From Streptomyces platensis (GTDB lineage Bacteria > Actinomycetota > Actinomycetes > Streptomycetales > Streptomycetaceae): a stretch of 64,000 nt of DNA. This document shows positions 53,543 through 62,014 of the stretch, piece after piece. Under the pieces are notes generated by a model. That model was not told where the DNA came from, ran no database searches, and saw only the letters and a program-made list of their open reading frames with translations. The stretch covers positions 5,208,001 to 5,272,000 of the forward strand of contig NZ_CP023691.1 in the NCBI RefSeq assembly GCF_008704855.1, read 5' to 3'. A program made the position numbers and the translations under genes. Numbering within the stretch: the stretch's first letter is position 1; each line of letters opens with the position of its first letter.

Positions 53543-55015
53543 ATGTCCCCCTCGGCCACCACGCCGGTCGACGCCCTCAAAGACCCAGGTCCGAAGCCTC
53601 CCAAGAATGGCTTCGACGCCTTCTTCAAGATCTCCGAGCGGGGGTCGACGGTCGGCCGCGAACTGCGCGGCGGGCTGGCGACGTTCTTCGCGATGGCCTA
53701 CATCATCGTGCTGAACCCGATCATTCTCGGTTCCGGAGTCGATAAGTTCGGCAACCATCTCGACAACGCCCAGCTGGTCACCGCCACCGCGCTGATTGCC
53801 GGACTGAGCACGGTCCTGATGGGCGTCATCGGCAATGTCCCGATCGCCATCGCCGCCGGCCTCGGCATCAACGCCGTGGTGGCGCTTCAGCTCGCCCCCA
53901 AGATGAGCTGGCCGGACGCCATGGGCATGGTCGTGCTCGCGGGTCTGGTGCTGATGCTCCTGGTCGCCTCGGGTCTGCGGCAGCGGGTGATGGACGCGAT
54001 CCCCAACGGGCTGCGGCGGGCCATCGCCATCGGCATCGGTCTGTTCATCTCGCTGATCGGCCTGGTCGACGCGGGCTTTGTGACCCGTAACCCGGACGCC
54101 GCGCACACCACCGTCCCGATGGGCCTGGGCCAGGGCGGACAGCTCAAGGGCTGGCCGGTGCTGGTCTTCATCATCGGACTGGCGCTGATGTTCGTGCTGA
54201 TCGTGCGCAAGGTCCGGGGCGCGATCCTGATCGGCATGATCTCGATGGCCCTGCTCGCGATCGGCATCAACGCCGTGGTCAAGATCCCGGACGCGGCCTG
54301 GGGCCTGGCGGTCCCCAACCTGCCGGAAAAGATCATCGACACCCCGGACTTCGGACTGATCGGTCAGATCAGCCTCTTCGGCGGCTTCAAGGAAGTCGGC
54401 ATCCTGACCGGCTGCCTCTTCGTCTTCACCGTGCTGCTCTCCGGCTTCTTCGACGCGATGGGCACCATCATCGGCGTCGGCGAGGAGGCCGGCCTGCTGA
54501 ACAACGAGACCGGCCAGCTGCCGAACATGGGCCGGATCCTGATGGTCGACGGCATCGCGGTCGCGGGCGGCGGCTTCGGTTCCGCCTCCGCCAACACCTG
54601 CTTCGTGGAGTCCACCGCCGGAGTCGGCGAGGGCGCCCGCACCGGTCTCGCGAACGTGATGACCGGCGGCCTCTTCCTGCTCGCGCTGATCTTCACGCCG
54701 CTGGCGACCGTCGTCCCCGCCCAGGCCGCGACGCCCGCGCTGGTGGTCGTCGGCTTCCTGATCATGGCCTCGAACGTCGGGGACATCGACTGGGGCGACT
54801 TCACCATCGGCATCCCGGCGTTCCTGACGCTCGTCTCGATGCCGTTCACCTACAGCATCACCAACGGCATCGGCCTCGGCGTGCTGGCCTTCATCCTGCT
54901 GCGCGCGGCGACCGGCCGGATCAAGGAGGTCCCCTGGCTGCTGAACGCGGTCGGCCTCTGCTTCCTGGTCTACTTCCTGCTCGACCCGATCGAGCAGGCC
55001 CTCGGGGTCAAGTAG
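53543..55015 (+). CDS. AzgA-type purine (adenine/guanine/hypoxanthine) permease
   Basis: A 490-residue NCS2 proton symporter with about 12-14 helices. The start FFKISERGSTVGRELRGGLATFFAMAYIIVLNP and the motif GIGLFISLIGLVDAGFV are typical of the AzgA/GhxP subgroup, and GFFDAMGTIIGVGEEAG is the conserved substrate region. A purine base is the likely substrate; which one is not certain. The 294-base upstream gap has an unusually AT-rich stretch near 53395-53490. Its 3' end overlaps an RHH gene by eight bases. Confidence 0.9.
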   Translation: MSPSATTPVDALKDPGPKPPKNGFDAFFKISERGSTVGRELRGGLATFFAMAYIIVLNPIILGSGVDKFGNHLDNAQLVTATALIAGLSTVLMGVIGNVPIAIAAGLGINAVVALQLAPKMSWPDAMGMVVLAGLVLMLLVASGLRQRVMDAIPNGLRRAIAIGIGLFISLIGLVDAGFVTRNPDAAHTTVPMGLGQGGQLKGWPVLVFIIGLALMFVLIVRKVRGAILIGMISMALLAIGINAVVKIPDAAWGLAVPNLPEKIIDTPDFGLIGQISLFGGFKEVGILTGCLFVFTVLLSGFFDAMGTIIGVGEEAGLLNNETGQLPNMGRILMVDGIAVAGGGFGSASANTCFVESTAGVGEGARTGLANVMTGGLFLLALIFTPLATVVPAQAATPALVVVGFLIMASNVGDIDWGDFTIGIPAFLTLVSMPFTYSITNGIGLGVLAFILLRAATGRIKEVPWLLNAVGLCFLVYFLLDPIEQALGVK

Positions 55016-55199
55016 CGGACCACTGGATCCCCAGCTTCTCCGTCTCGTCGACGGAGGACTGGAACCGCTCGTCGAAGTCTTCGCGAATGAGCGTCCGGAC
55101 CACATAGTCCTGGACGCTCATTCCGCGTTTTGCGGCGTGCTGCCGAATGCGGTCCAGCAGTTCCCCGTCCACACGCAGGCTGAGCACCTTCGATCCCAT
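55008..55199 (-). CDS. ribbon-helix-helix DNA-binding protein
   Basis: A 63-residue CopG/Arc-type protein. The beta strand KVLSLRVDGELLDRIRQHAAKRGMSVQDYVVRTLI is the classical RHH dimerisation and DNA-binding unit. ATG at 55199 begins right before it; a GTG at 55256 is in frame but has no ribosome site. No toxin gene is adjacent, so this looks like a free regulator rather than an antitoxin. It is convergent and overlapping with the permease gene. Confidence 0.8.
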   Translation of the reverse strand: MGSKVLSLRVDGELLDRIRQHAAKRGMSVQDYVVRTLIREDFDERFQSSVDETEKLGIQWSAT

Positions 55200-55307
55200 C
55201 CGGACACGGTCCCGTCCGTACGCGGTCAGGCGGGTCACTTTCGGCGGCGTCCTCACTCATATGGGTGACTCGTGGCGGGCGGCCCTCCCCGGCTTTCCTT
55301 AGAAAGG

Positions 55308-55319
55308 GTAATGAGTTAC
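55308..55319. promoter_or_regulatory. MarR operator candidate
   Basis: GTAATGAGTTAC, a near-palindrome (GTAAT-GA-GTTAC), eleven bases before the MarR start and in an AT-rich island. It probably overlaps the promoter, as expected for MarR autoregulation. Confidence 0.5.
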
Positions 55320-55329
55320 GCTAAAGACT

Positions 55330-55794
55330 ATGCCGGAACTGTCCTCCCTTCAGCCCGACGGGCCGGAGGTGCCCCCTGACGACGCGGCCGCGGTGAACGC
55401 CCTGCGGTCCGCCGTGATGCGCCTGTCGCGCCGACTCAAGCACCAGCGGGTCGACGAATCGCTGAGCCCCACCGAGATGTCGGTGCTCGGCACTCTCGCC
55501 CGGTGCGGCCATGCCACCCCCGGCGAGCTGGCCCGCAAGGAGCATGTGCAGCCGCCGTCGATGACCCGCATCGTGGCCATGCTGGAGGCCAAGGGACTGG
55601 TCCGGCTCGAACCGCACCCCGACGATCGCCGCCAGAAGGTTGTCACGCAGACCGAGCAGGCCGAGGCGATGCTCGAAGAGAGCCGCCGTAAGCGCAACGC
55701 CTGGCTCGCCGAGCTGGCCTCCGGGCTGGACGAGGACGAGTGGGCGAAGGTGCGGGCCGCCGCGCCCGTGCTGGAGAAGCTCGCGCAGCTGTAG
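55330..55794 (+). CDS. MarR-family regulator
   Basis: A 154-residue winged-helix repressor. The DNA-binding part is LSPTEMSVLGTLARCGHATPGELARKEHVQPPSMTRIVAMLEAKGLV with the wing EPHPDDRRQKVV. Terminal helices give the dimer. MarR proteins usually repress themselves and an adjacent transporter. Here an MFS gene starts 28 bases downstream and a GTAAT-GA-GTTAC site lies just upstream. Confidence 0.93.
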   Translation: MPELSSLQPDGPEVPPDDAAAVNALRSAVMRLSRRLKHQRVDESLSPTEMSVLGTLARCGHATPGELARKEHVQPPSMTRIVAMLEAKGLVRLEPHPDDRRQKVVTQTEQAEAMLEESRRKRNAWLAELASGLDEDEWAKVRAAAPVLEKLAQL

Positions 55795-55822
55795 AACCCG
55801 AGGCCGAGGAGGCGAACCGACT

Positions 55823-57250
55823 TTGAGTACGGGATCCGGAGCAGACTCCGCCCCCGCACCGAACTCCCACGACGACACGGTTTCCGACGACGCGACCGCG
55901 ACCGCTCCGGGCTCCGCCCCGGCTGTCGCCGCCGGCCCCGCCGCCACACCGCGCACGGGCACGTTCAGCTCCCTACGCATACGCAACTACCGACTCTTCG
56001 CCACCGGCCAGATGGTGTCCAACACGGGCACCTGGATGCAGCGCATCGCCCAGGACTGGCTGGTGCTGAGCCTCACCGGCTCGTCCACCGCGGTCGGTAT
56101 CACCACCGCGCTGCAATTCCTGCCGATGCTGCTCTTCGGCCTCTACGGCGGCGTCATCGCCGACCGATTCGCCAAGCGGAAGCTGCTGCTCTTCACCCAG
56201 TCCGCCATGGGCGTCACCGGCCTGGCCCTCGCCGCGCTCACGCTGAGCGGGCAGGTGCAGGTCTGGCACGTCTACCTGACCGCCTTCGTGCTCGGCCTGG
56301 TCACCGTCCTCGACAACCCCGCCCGGCAGGCCTTCGTCTCCGAAATGGTCGGCCAGGACGAGCTGCGCAACGCCGTCAGCCTCAACTCCGCCAACTTCCA
56401 GTCCGCGCGGCTGATCGGGCCCGCCGTCGCCGGTGTCCTGATCACCGCCTTCGGCAGCGGCTGGGCCTTCCTGCTCAACGGTCTCTCGTTCATCGCCCCG
56501 CTCACGGGCCTGCTGATGATGCGCACCGCCGAACTCCACAAGGTCGACCGCGTCCCGCGCAGCAAGGGTCAGCTGCGGGAGGGCCTGCGGTATGTGTCCG
56601 GCCGCCCCGACCTGATCTGGCCCATCGTCCTGGTCGGCTTCATCGGGACCTTCGGATTCAACTTCCCGATCTGGCTGACCGCGTTCGTGCACCACGTCTA
56701 CCACCAGGGTGCGGGGACGTACTCCCTGTTCAACGGGCTGATGGCGGCCGGTTCGCTGATCGGCGCGCTGCTCGCGGCCCGTCGCGCGAGCTCCCGGCTG
56801 CGGCTGGTGGTGGGGGCGGCGATGCTCTTCGGCGCCCTGGAGATCGCGGCCGCGCTGGCCCCGTCGTTCTGGGTGTTCGCGGCGCTGCTGGTCCTGATCG
56901 GCACGGTCGGTCTGACGATCAATGTCACGGCCAATTCGAGCATCCAGATGGCCACCGATCCGGCCATGCGCGGCCGGGTGATGAGCCTGTTCATGATGGT
57001 CTTCGTGGGCGGCACCCCGCTCGGCGCACCGCTGGTCGGCTGGATCACCGACAGCTTCGGCCCGCGGATCGGCTTCATGGCGGGCGGTGTGGTCTCACTG
57101 GCGGCCGCCCTCCTCATCGGTCTGATCCTCGCCAGGGTGGGCGGTCTGCGCCTCAAGATCGACCTGCGCCGCGGCCATCAGCACCTCGCCTTCGTGCCCC
57201 GGGTCCCGGACGATCGGTCCGCGGAGCGGAATCTGACACCGGCGGCGTAG
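55823..57250 (+). CDS. MFS exporter (DHA3 type)
   Basis: A 475-residue transporter with twelve helices. The segment RNYRLFATGQMVSNTGTWMQRIAQDWLVLSLTGSSTAVGI is the signature of the DHA3/EntS-like subgroup, and ADRFAKRKLLLFTQ is the conserved loop. A TTG start at 55823 is used, ten bases past GAGGAGG, with the frame open on both sides. It lies in an operon with the MarR gene, so a toxic or signalling molecule is the likely substrate. Confidence 0.88.
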   Translation: MSTGSGADSAPAPNSHDDTVSDDATATAPGSAPAVAAGPAATPRTGTFSSLRIRNYRLFATGQMVSNTGTWMQRIAQDWLVLSLTGSSTAVGITTALQFLPMLLFGLYGGVIADRFAKRKLLLFTQSAMGVTGLALAALTLSGQVQVWHVYLTAFVLGLVTVLDNPARQAFVSEMVGQDELRNAVSLNSANFQSARLIGPAVAGVLITAFGSGWAFLLNGLSFIAPLTGLLMMRTAELHKVDRVPRSKGQLREGLRYVSGRPDLIWPIVLVGFIGTFGFNFPIWLTAFVHHVYHQGAGTYSLFNGLMAAGSLIGALLAARRASSRLRLVVGAAMLFGALEIAAALAPSFWVFAALLVLIGTVGLTINVTANSSIQMATDPAMRGRVMSLFMMVFVGGTPLGAPLVGWITDSFGPRIGFMAGGVVSLAAALLIGLILARVGGLRLKIDLRRGHQHLAFVPRVPDDRSAERNLTPAA

Positions 57251-57260
57251 TGCACGCACC

Positions 57261-57291
57261 ACGGCCCGGCCCCGCCGCGGGGCCGGGCCGT
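57261..57291 (+). terminator. terminator after MarR-MFS operon
   Basis: A perfect 14-bp stem (57261-57274 with 57278-57291) with a three-base loop, starting ten bases after the stop. Confidence 0.85.
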
Positions 57292-57341
57292 CGCACGCCG
57301 TGTCCCGCCGGGCGGCCGGTGCGCTGGGCCACACTGGCCGT

Positions 57342-57911
57342 ATGAGACTCTTCGCCGCCGTCCTGCCCCCCGCTCCCGCGATCGAGGAACTGGCCGCCGA
57401 GGTGGCGCAGTTGAAGAAGCTCCCGGCCGCCGGCCGGCTGCGCTGGGCCGGCCGGGAGAGCTGGCACTTCACCCTCGCCTTCTACGGGGAGGTGCCCGAG
57501 GAGACCGTCCCCGACCTGGCCGAGCGGCTGGCCCGGGCCGCCCACCGCCGCGACCCCTACGAGCTGCGGATCGCCGGCGGCGGCCGCTTCTCGGACCGGG
57601 TGGTGTGGGCCGGGGCCGACGGCGACCGCCCCGCCATGCGCCATCTGGCCGACGCGTCCTCCGCGGCGGGCCGCCGGGCCGGTCTCAGCATGGACGACGA
57701 GCACCGCCCGTACACCCCGCACCTCACCCTCGCCAGAAACCGCGTCCCCGGCCTGGACCTCCGCCCGTACGCGACCGCCCTCAAGGACTTCGCCGGCACC
57801 GCCTGGACGGTCGAGTCCCTCGCCCTGGTGTGCAGCCATCCCCCGGTCGCGGGCGTGGCGGGCACACAGCCGCGGTACGAAACGGTGGGGTCCTGGGCGC
57901 TGGGGCACTGA
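57342..57911 (+). CDS. thpR: RNA 2',3'-cyclic phosphodiesterase
   Basis: A 189-residue 2H phosphoesterase (LigT/ThpR). Both catalytic motifs are present as HFTL (ESWHFTLAFYG) and HLTL (PHLTLAR). The start MRLFAAVLPP and length fit the family. It opens 2',3'-cyclic phosphates at RNA ends; the cellular role is uncertain. Confidence 0.92.
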   Translation: MRLFAAVLPPAPAIEELAAEVAQLKKLPAAGRLRWAGRESWHFTLAFYGEVPEETVPDLAERLARAAHRRDPYELRIAGGGRFSDRVVWAGADGDRPAMRHLADASSAAGRRAGLSMDDEHRPYTPHLTLARNRVPGLDLRPYATALKDFAGTAWTVESLALVCSHPPVAGVAGTQPRYETVGSWALGH

Positions 57912-57976
57912 GGGCCCGCGGCCGTCCGTGCCCGGCCCGCTGAAGGGTTCGGGGGCGCCCCGGTTACGCTCAGAGG

Positions 57977-58063
57977 GTGGATCCCAAAACCCGTAACCGG
58001 ATCATGTCCGGTCTGCTTGCCGTGCTGCTTGTCGTTGTGATCGTGGCGGCGGCGCTGCGCTGA
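57977..58063 (+). CDS. 28-residue membrane peptide
   Basis: Starts with a GTG after CAGAGG and reads MDPKTRNRIMSGLL followed by a hydrophobic helix and a final Arg. The charged N-terminus and single helix are typical of mini membrane proteins. It is too short for ordinary gene finders. No function is known. Confidence 0.5.
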   Translation: MDPKTRNRIMSGLLAVLLVVVIVAAALR

Positions 58064-58132
58064 CGGCTGCCCCGGGCCCCGCGGGGTCGCCCGGCGGTCC
58101 GGCCGGAACCGGTCGCCGGGCGCCCGGCGCGT

Positions 58133-59131
58133 TCACCAGGCGAAGGCCTCCGGGGTCGGCCCGGGGCCGGGGAAGATCTCGTCGAGCGAGGCGAGCAGCT
58201 CGTCCGGGAGGGTCAGTTCGACGGCCCGCAGCGCGGAGGCGAGCTGGTCCGCGGTGCGCGGGCCGACGATCGGGCCGGTGACCCCGGGCCGGGTGAGCAG
58301 CCACGCCAGGGCCACCTCGCCGGGCTCCAGACCGTGCTTGTCGAGCAGATCCTCGTACGACTGGATCTGGGCGCGGATCGTGGAGTTGGCGAGCGCGTCG
58401 GCCGAGCGGCCGGCGCCCGAGCGGGCCGCACCGCCCTCGCGCTCCTTGCGCAGGGCACCGCCCAGCAGCCCGCCGTGCAGCGGGGACCACGGGATGACGC
58501 CCAGGCCGTAGCCCTCGGCGGCCGGGATGACCTCCATCTCGGCGCGCCGCTCGGCGAGGTTGTAGAGGCACTGCTCGCTGACCAGGCCGTACGAGCCGCG
58601 GCGGGCGGCGGTCTCGTTGGCGCGGGCGATATGCCACCCGGCGTGGTTGGACGAGCCGACGTAGAGGATCTTGCCCTGCTGGACGAGCACGTCCATGGCC
58701 TGCCAGATCTCGTCCCAGGGCGTGTCCCGGTCGACGTGGTGGAACTGGTAGAGGTCGATGTAGTCGGTGCCCAGCCGCTTGAGGCTGGCGTCCACCGACC
58801 GCCGGATGTTGAGCGCGGAGAGCTTGTCGTGGTTGGGCCAGACCTTGCCGTCGTCCGTCGCCATGTTGGCGTAGAGCTTGGTGGCCAGCACGGTCTTGTC
58901 CCGCCGGCCGCCGCCCTTGGCGAACCACGAGCCGACGATCTCTTCCGTACGGCCCTTGTTGGCACCCCAGCCATAGACATTGGCGGTGTCGAAGAAGTTG
59001 ATGCCGGCCTGCTGCGCCGCGTCCATGATGGTGTGGCTGTCGGCCTCGTCCGTCTGAGGCCCGAAGTTCATCGTCCCGAGGACGAGTCGGCTGACCTTGA
59101 GTCCGGTGCGTCCGAGCTGCGTGTACTTCAT
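58133..59131 (-). CDS. aldo/keto reductase
   Basis: A 332-residue NADPH-dependent oxidoreductase of the AKR superfamily. The catalytic tetrad is readable: Asp and Tyr in FFDTANVYGWG, Lys in VLATKLY and His in YQFHHVDRD. The cofactor end is IVGPRTADQLASAL. The sequence resembles the YajO/YeaE/AKR11-12-like group that reduces aldehydes. The physiological substrate is unknown. It lies downstream of a frameshifted MFS gene on the same strand. Confidence 0.93.
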   Translation of the reverse strand: MKYTQLGRTGLKVSRLVLGTMNFGPQTDEADSHTIMDAAQQAGINFFDTANVYGWGANKGRTEEIVGSWFAKGGGRRDKTVLATKLYANMATDDGKVWPNHDKLSALNIRRSVDASLKRLGTDYIDLYQFHHVDRDTPWDEIWQAMDVLVQQGKILYVGSSNHAGWHIARANETAARRGSYGLVSEQCLYNLAERRAEMEVIPAAEGYGLGVIPWSPLHGGLLGGALRKEREGGAARSGAGRSADALANSTIRAQIQSYEDLLDKHGLEPGEVALAWLLTRPGVTGPIVGPRTADQLASALRAVELTLPDELLASLDEIFPGPGPTPEAFAW

Positions 59132-59184
59132 GGTGGTCCACCCAACGCCTTGAAGTGCGCTCGAAGCAAGGGACCGTTCGGCCG

Positions 59185-60436
59185 TCAGGGTGCGTCCGGC
59201 GGCGGTGGGGAGAGCGGGAGGGTGTCCCGTACCGGGGGAGCGGCGGCGGGGCCGGCTGTCCGGCGTCCGGCGGCGGTGAAGAGCAGCAGGGCGACCGGTG
59301 CGCAGCAGGCCGCTGCCATCGGCAGGGCGCCGGGGCCGTGCGTGCTGAGCAGCCGGCCGCCGAGTGCGCCGCCCAGCGAGGCGCCGACGTAGACCGCGCT
59401 GCTGGTGAGCGCGAGGACCTGAGGCCCGTGCGCGGGACCGGCCAGTGCCAGCACCCGGGCCTGTACGGCGGGCGGCACCGCCCAGGCCGCGGCCGCCCAG
59501 ACGACCAGCAGCGGCACGACGAGGGGGAGCGGCGCGGGCCGCAGCGCCGCACAGGGCGAGCCCGGCCGTCGCCGCCGCGAACACCACGGCTGCTGTCAAG
59601 AAGGCGGCCCCGGCGCCCCGGCGGTCCACCAGCGTGCCGCCCGCCCGTGCGCCCGCGATGCCCGCGACGCCGGTGACCGCCAGCAGCAGACCGAGCGTGC
59701 CGGGGCTGACGCCCGACAGGTCGTGCAGGAACGGCGCGAGATAGGTCTGTAGCAGCAGATTGCCCAGGACGGCGACGGTCGCGGCGAGCAGCGCGCACAG
59801 GAGAGCCGGCCGGCCGAGCGGGCGCAGCCGTGCGGTGAGCGGGACGGCGGGGGCGGGCGGCAGCTCGGGGACGGCGGCGCGGACGTAGAGCAGGGCGGCG
59901 AGGCCGAGCGCCCCGCCGAGGACGAAGGGCGCCCGCCAGCCCAGTGCCGCCCCGGCCCAGGTACCGGCCGGCACCCCGATCACCACGGCGCCGGTCAGCC
60001 CGGCCATGACGGTGGCGAGGCTGCGGCCCTGCCGTTCGGGCGGGGCGAGCCCGGCGGCCGCGGCGAGGGTGGTGGGCAGTGCGACGGCGGCGGCGAGCGC
60101 GGCCAGGACGCGTAACACCAGCATCGCGGCGTACGAACGCACGCCCAGGACGGCGAAGTTGGCGAGGCAGAAGAGCGTCAGGGCGGTGGTGAGGAGGGTC
60201 CGGCGGGGGAGCCGGGCGGTGCCGACGGCGGCTACCGGGGCGGCCACCGCGCAGAGCACGGAGAAGACGGTGACCAGCTGTCCGGCGGCGGCCTCACTGA
60301 CCGTCAGCCCGCGGGCGAGGGCGGGCAGTACGCCGGCGATCACGAAGTCGTCGGTCTGGAGGGCGAAGGCGCAGAGCGTGAGCGCGCAGAGCCAGGGGGC
60401 GGGGAGGCGCCCGCGTGAAGGGGAGGTGGTGGACAT
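59185..60436 (-). pseudogene. MFS transporter, frameshifted
   Basis: A DHA1-like major facilitator. The first nine or so helices (start PAPWLCALTLCAFALQTDDFVIAGVLPALARGL) read in one frame and the last three (PLLVVWAAAAWAV to VALLLFTAAG) in another. The break lies near 59531-59545. Deleting one base there gives a single frame of 416 codons, so the gene is either damaged or carries a one-base sequencing insertion. A TetR gene is divergent and shares a palindromic operator. Confidence 0.82.
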
Positions 60437-60459
60437 GAGAGTTAACGTAACAGTCGTTG

Positions 60460-60471
60460 CCCTAATTAGGG
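60460..60471. promoter_or_regulatory. TetR operator candidate
   Basis: The perfect 12-bp palindrome CCCTAATTAGGG lies between the MFS start (60436) and the TetR start (60556). It is followed toward the MFS gene by GTTAACGTAAC. AT-rich palindromes in such GC-rich DNA are good operator candidates. Confidence 0.6.
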
Positions 60472-60555
60472 TGGGCGATGCCCCGCCGCGGTACCCGGAG
60501 CCCGGGGAGTCCACAGTGGGGGCCAGAGATCCCCGCAGCACGAGGAGTCCGACCG

Positions 60556-61140
60556 ATGGCCAGGCCCCGCGACCCGCACCGCCGTACCGAGATCCTCGAT
60601 GCGGTCATCGGCCACCTCGCCGAGACCGGGATCGCCCACCTCTCCCTGCGCCCGCTGGCCCAGGCGCTCGGGCACAGCACACGGGTGCTCACCCACCACT
60701 TCGCGGACAAGGACGCGCTGCTGACGGCAGTGCTGCGGCGGCTGGACGAGATCCAGCACCGGCAGCTGCGGGCCACCGAGGGCTGGGACGACACCACCCG
60801 CGGCATCGGGGCGCTCGTGCGGGACTCCTGGCGGCGCCATCTGGAGCCGGAGAACATCGGCGCGACCCGGCTCATCCACGAGATCGAGGGCCTGGCGGCG
60901 GCCGGCCGGCTCGGCGGCCGGGTCCCCGCATTCCTCGCGGACCGCGCCGAGTTCGTGGCCGGCGCCCTCCAGGCGCGCGGTCTCGCCCCCGCCGCGGCAC
61001 GCGTCCGTGCCACCTTCCTGAACAGCGCCTACGCGGGCCTTCAGACCGACTTCCTGGTCACCGGCGACCGCGCGCGCACCGAGGCGGCGCTGGCGGAACT
61101 GTGCGCGCTGGCCGACTCATGGACGGCGCCGGGCTCCTGA
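60556..61140 (+). CDS. TetR-family regulator
   Basis: A 194-residue repressor. The helix-turn-helix is in ETGIAHLSLRPLAQALGHSTRVLTHHFADKDALL, followed by a helical ligand domain. GAGGAG lies eight bases before the ATG. Its position divergent to the MFS gene, with a palindrome between them, points to control of that pump. Confidence 0.92.
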   Translation: MARPRDPHRRTEILDAVIGHLAETGIAHLSLRPLAQALGHSTRVLTHHFADKDALLTAVLRRLDEIQHRQLRATEGWDDTTRGIGALVRDSWRRHLEPENIGATRLIHEIEGLAAAGRLGGRVPAFLADRAEFVAGALQARGLAPAAARVRATFLNSAYAGLQTDFLVTGDRARTEAALAELCALADSWTAPGS

Positions 61141-61167
61141 GCGGCACCGGCCCGCGACCCGCGCACC

Positions 61168-61881
61168 TCACCCTGCCGGTACGGCCGCCCCGGACGCCAC
61201 CTCGGCGCGGTACGGCCCGCCGACGCCCCACGCCTGATGCATCGCCTGGGCGAACGCGCCCGCCAGCAAGTGCTCGCCGTGCTCCGAGGGATGGGTCCCG
61301 TCGTAGGTGGCGCGGCCCGTATCCCAGCCCTCCGGTTCGGAGGTCAGCAGCAACGGGGAGGCGGGGGTGGAGAGATCGGCGACGGCCTTGGCCAGGAGTT
61401 CGTTGAAGCGGGTGCATTCGGTGCCGAAGGCGGGGTCCGCCGACGCCCGGACGTTGGGGATCACCGGCATCAGCACCGCCCGGATGTGCGGCGCCGCCTG
61501 GCGTGCCTGTGCCACGAAGTGCCGTACGTTCTCCGCGGTCTGCTCGGCGTTCGTGTAGAAACCGAGGTCTATCAGGCCGAGCGAGACCAGCAGGGTGTCG
61601 GCCTGATGTCCGCGTACCGCGTCGCCGATCAGCGGGGCCATGTGCAGCCAGCCCTCGCCCCAGCCCGCGAGATGGCGGCGGGCCTCGTCGGGGAAGCCGG
61701 GGTCGGCGTAGGCGGTGGAGGCGGCGGTGCCCTCGGCGGGGTCATGGAGCGTGTGGCGCGGTCCGACGATGCGGTACGGCCCGGCGCAGGTCGCGTTCAG
61801 GTGCTGCCACATGCGGTAACGCCAGGTGAAGTCGCCGGTGGCGCCGATCGTCATGGAGTCGCCGACGAACATGATCCTCAT
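61168..61881 (-). CDS. SGNH/GDSL hydrolase
   Basis: A 237-residue esterase-type enzyme. Block I is FVGDSMTIGATGDFTWRYRMW (nucleophilic Ser), block III has SLGLIDLGF, and block V is YDGTHPSEHGEHL with the catalytic Asp and His. No signal peptide is visible. Substrates of this family include esters and acetylated sugars. The block III residue that normally is Asn (GxND) is changed to LID here, so activity may be altered. It is convergent with TetR. Confidence 0.8.
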   Translation of the reverse strand: MRIMFVGDSMTIGATGDFTWRYRMWQHLNATCAGPYRIVGPRHTLHDPAEGTAASTAYADPGFPDEARRHLAGWGEGWLHMAPLIGDAVRGHQADTLLVSLGLIDLGFYTNAEQTAENVRHFVAQARQAAPHIRAVLMPVIPNVRASADPAFGTECTRFNELLAKAVADLSTPASPLLLTSEPEGWDTGRATYDGTHPSEHGEHLLAGAFAQAMHQAWGVGGPYRAEVASGAAVPAG

Positions 61882-62014
61882 CCGGACATGATGGCCGAGA
61901 ATCCTTACCCGCCGGTACGTGACGCTGGACACGCCACCCGCGCCCACCACGGGCGCCGGGGGCCGGGCGGCCGCCGCGCCCCCGTGCCGCGGCCCGGGAT
62001 GGCAGTCTGTGCCC

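Noticed and set aside
55008..55199. RHH protein as antitoxin of a toxin-antitoxin pair
   Set aside because: No toxin-like gene is adjacent; the neighbours are a permease and a MarR gene.
58133..60541. Apparent 802-residue fusion of MFS transporter and aldo/keto reductase
   Set aside because: The middle part is nonsense caused by the MFS frameshift. The reductase has its own start at 59131.
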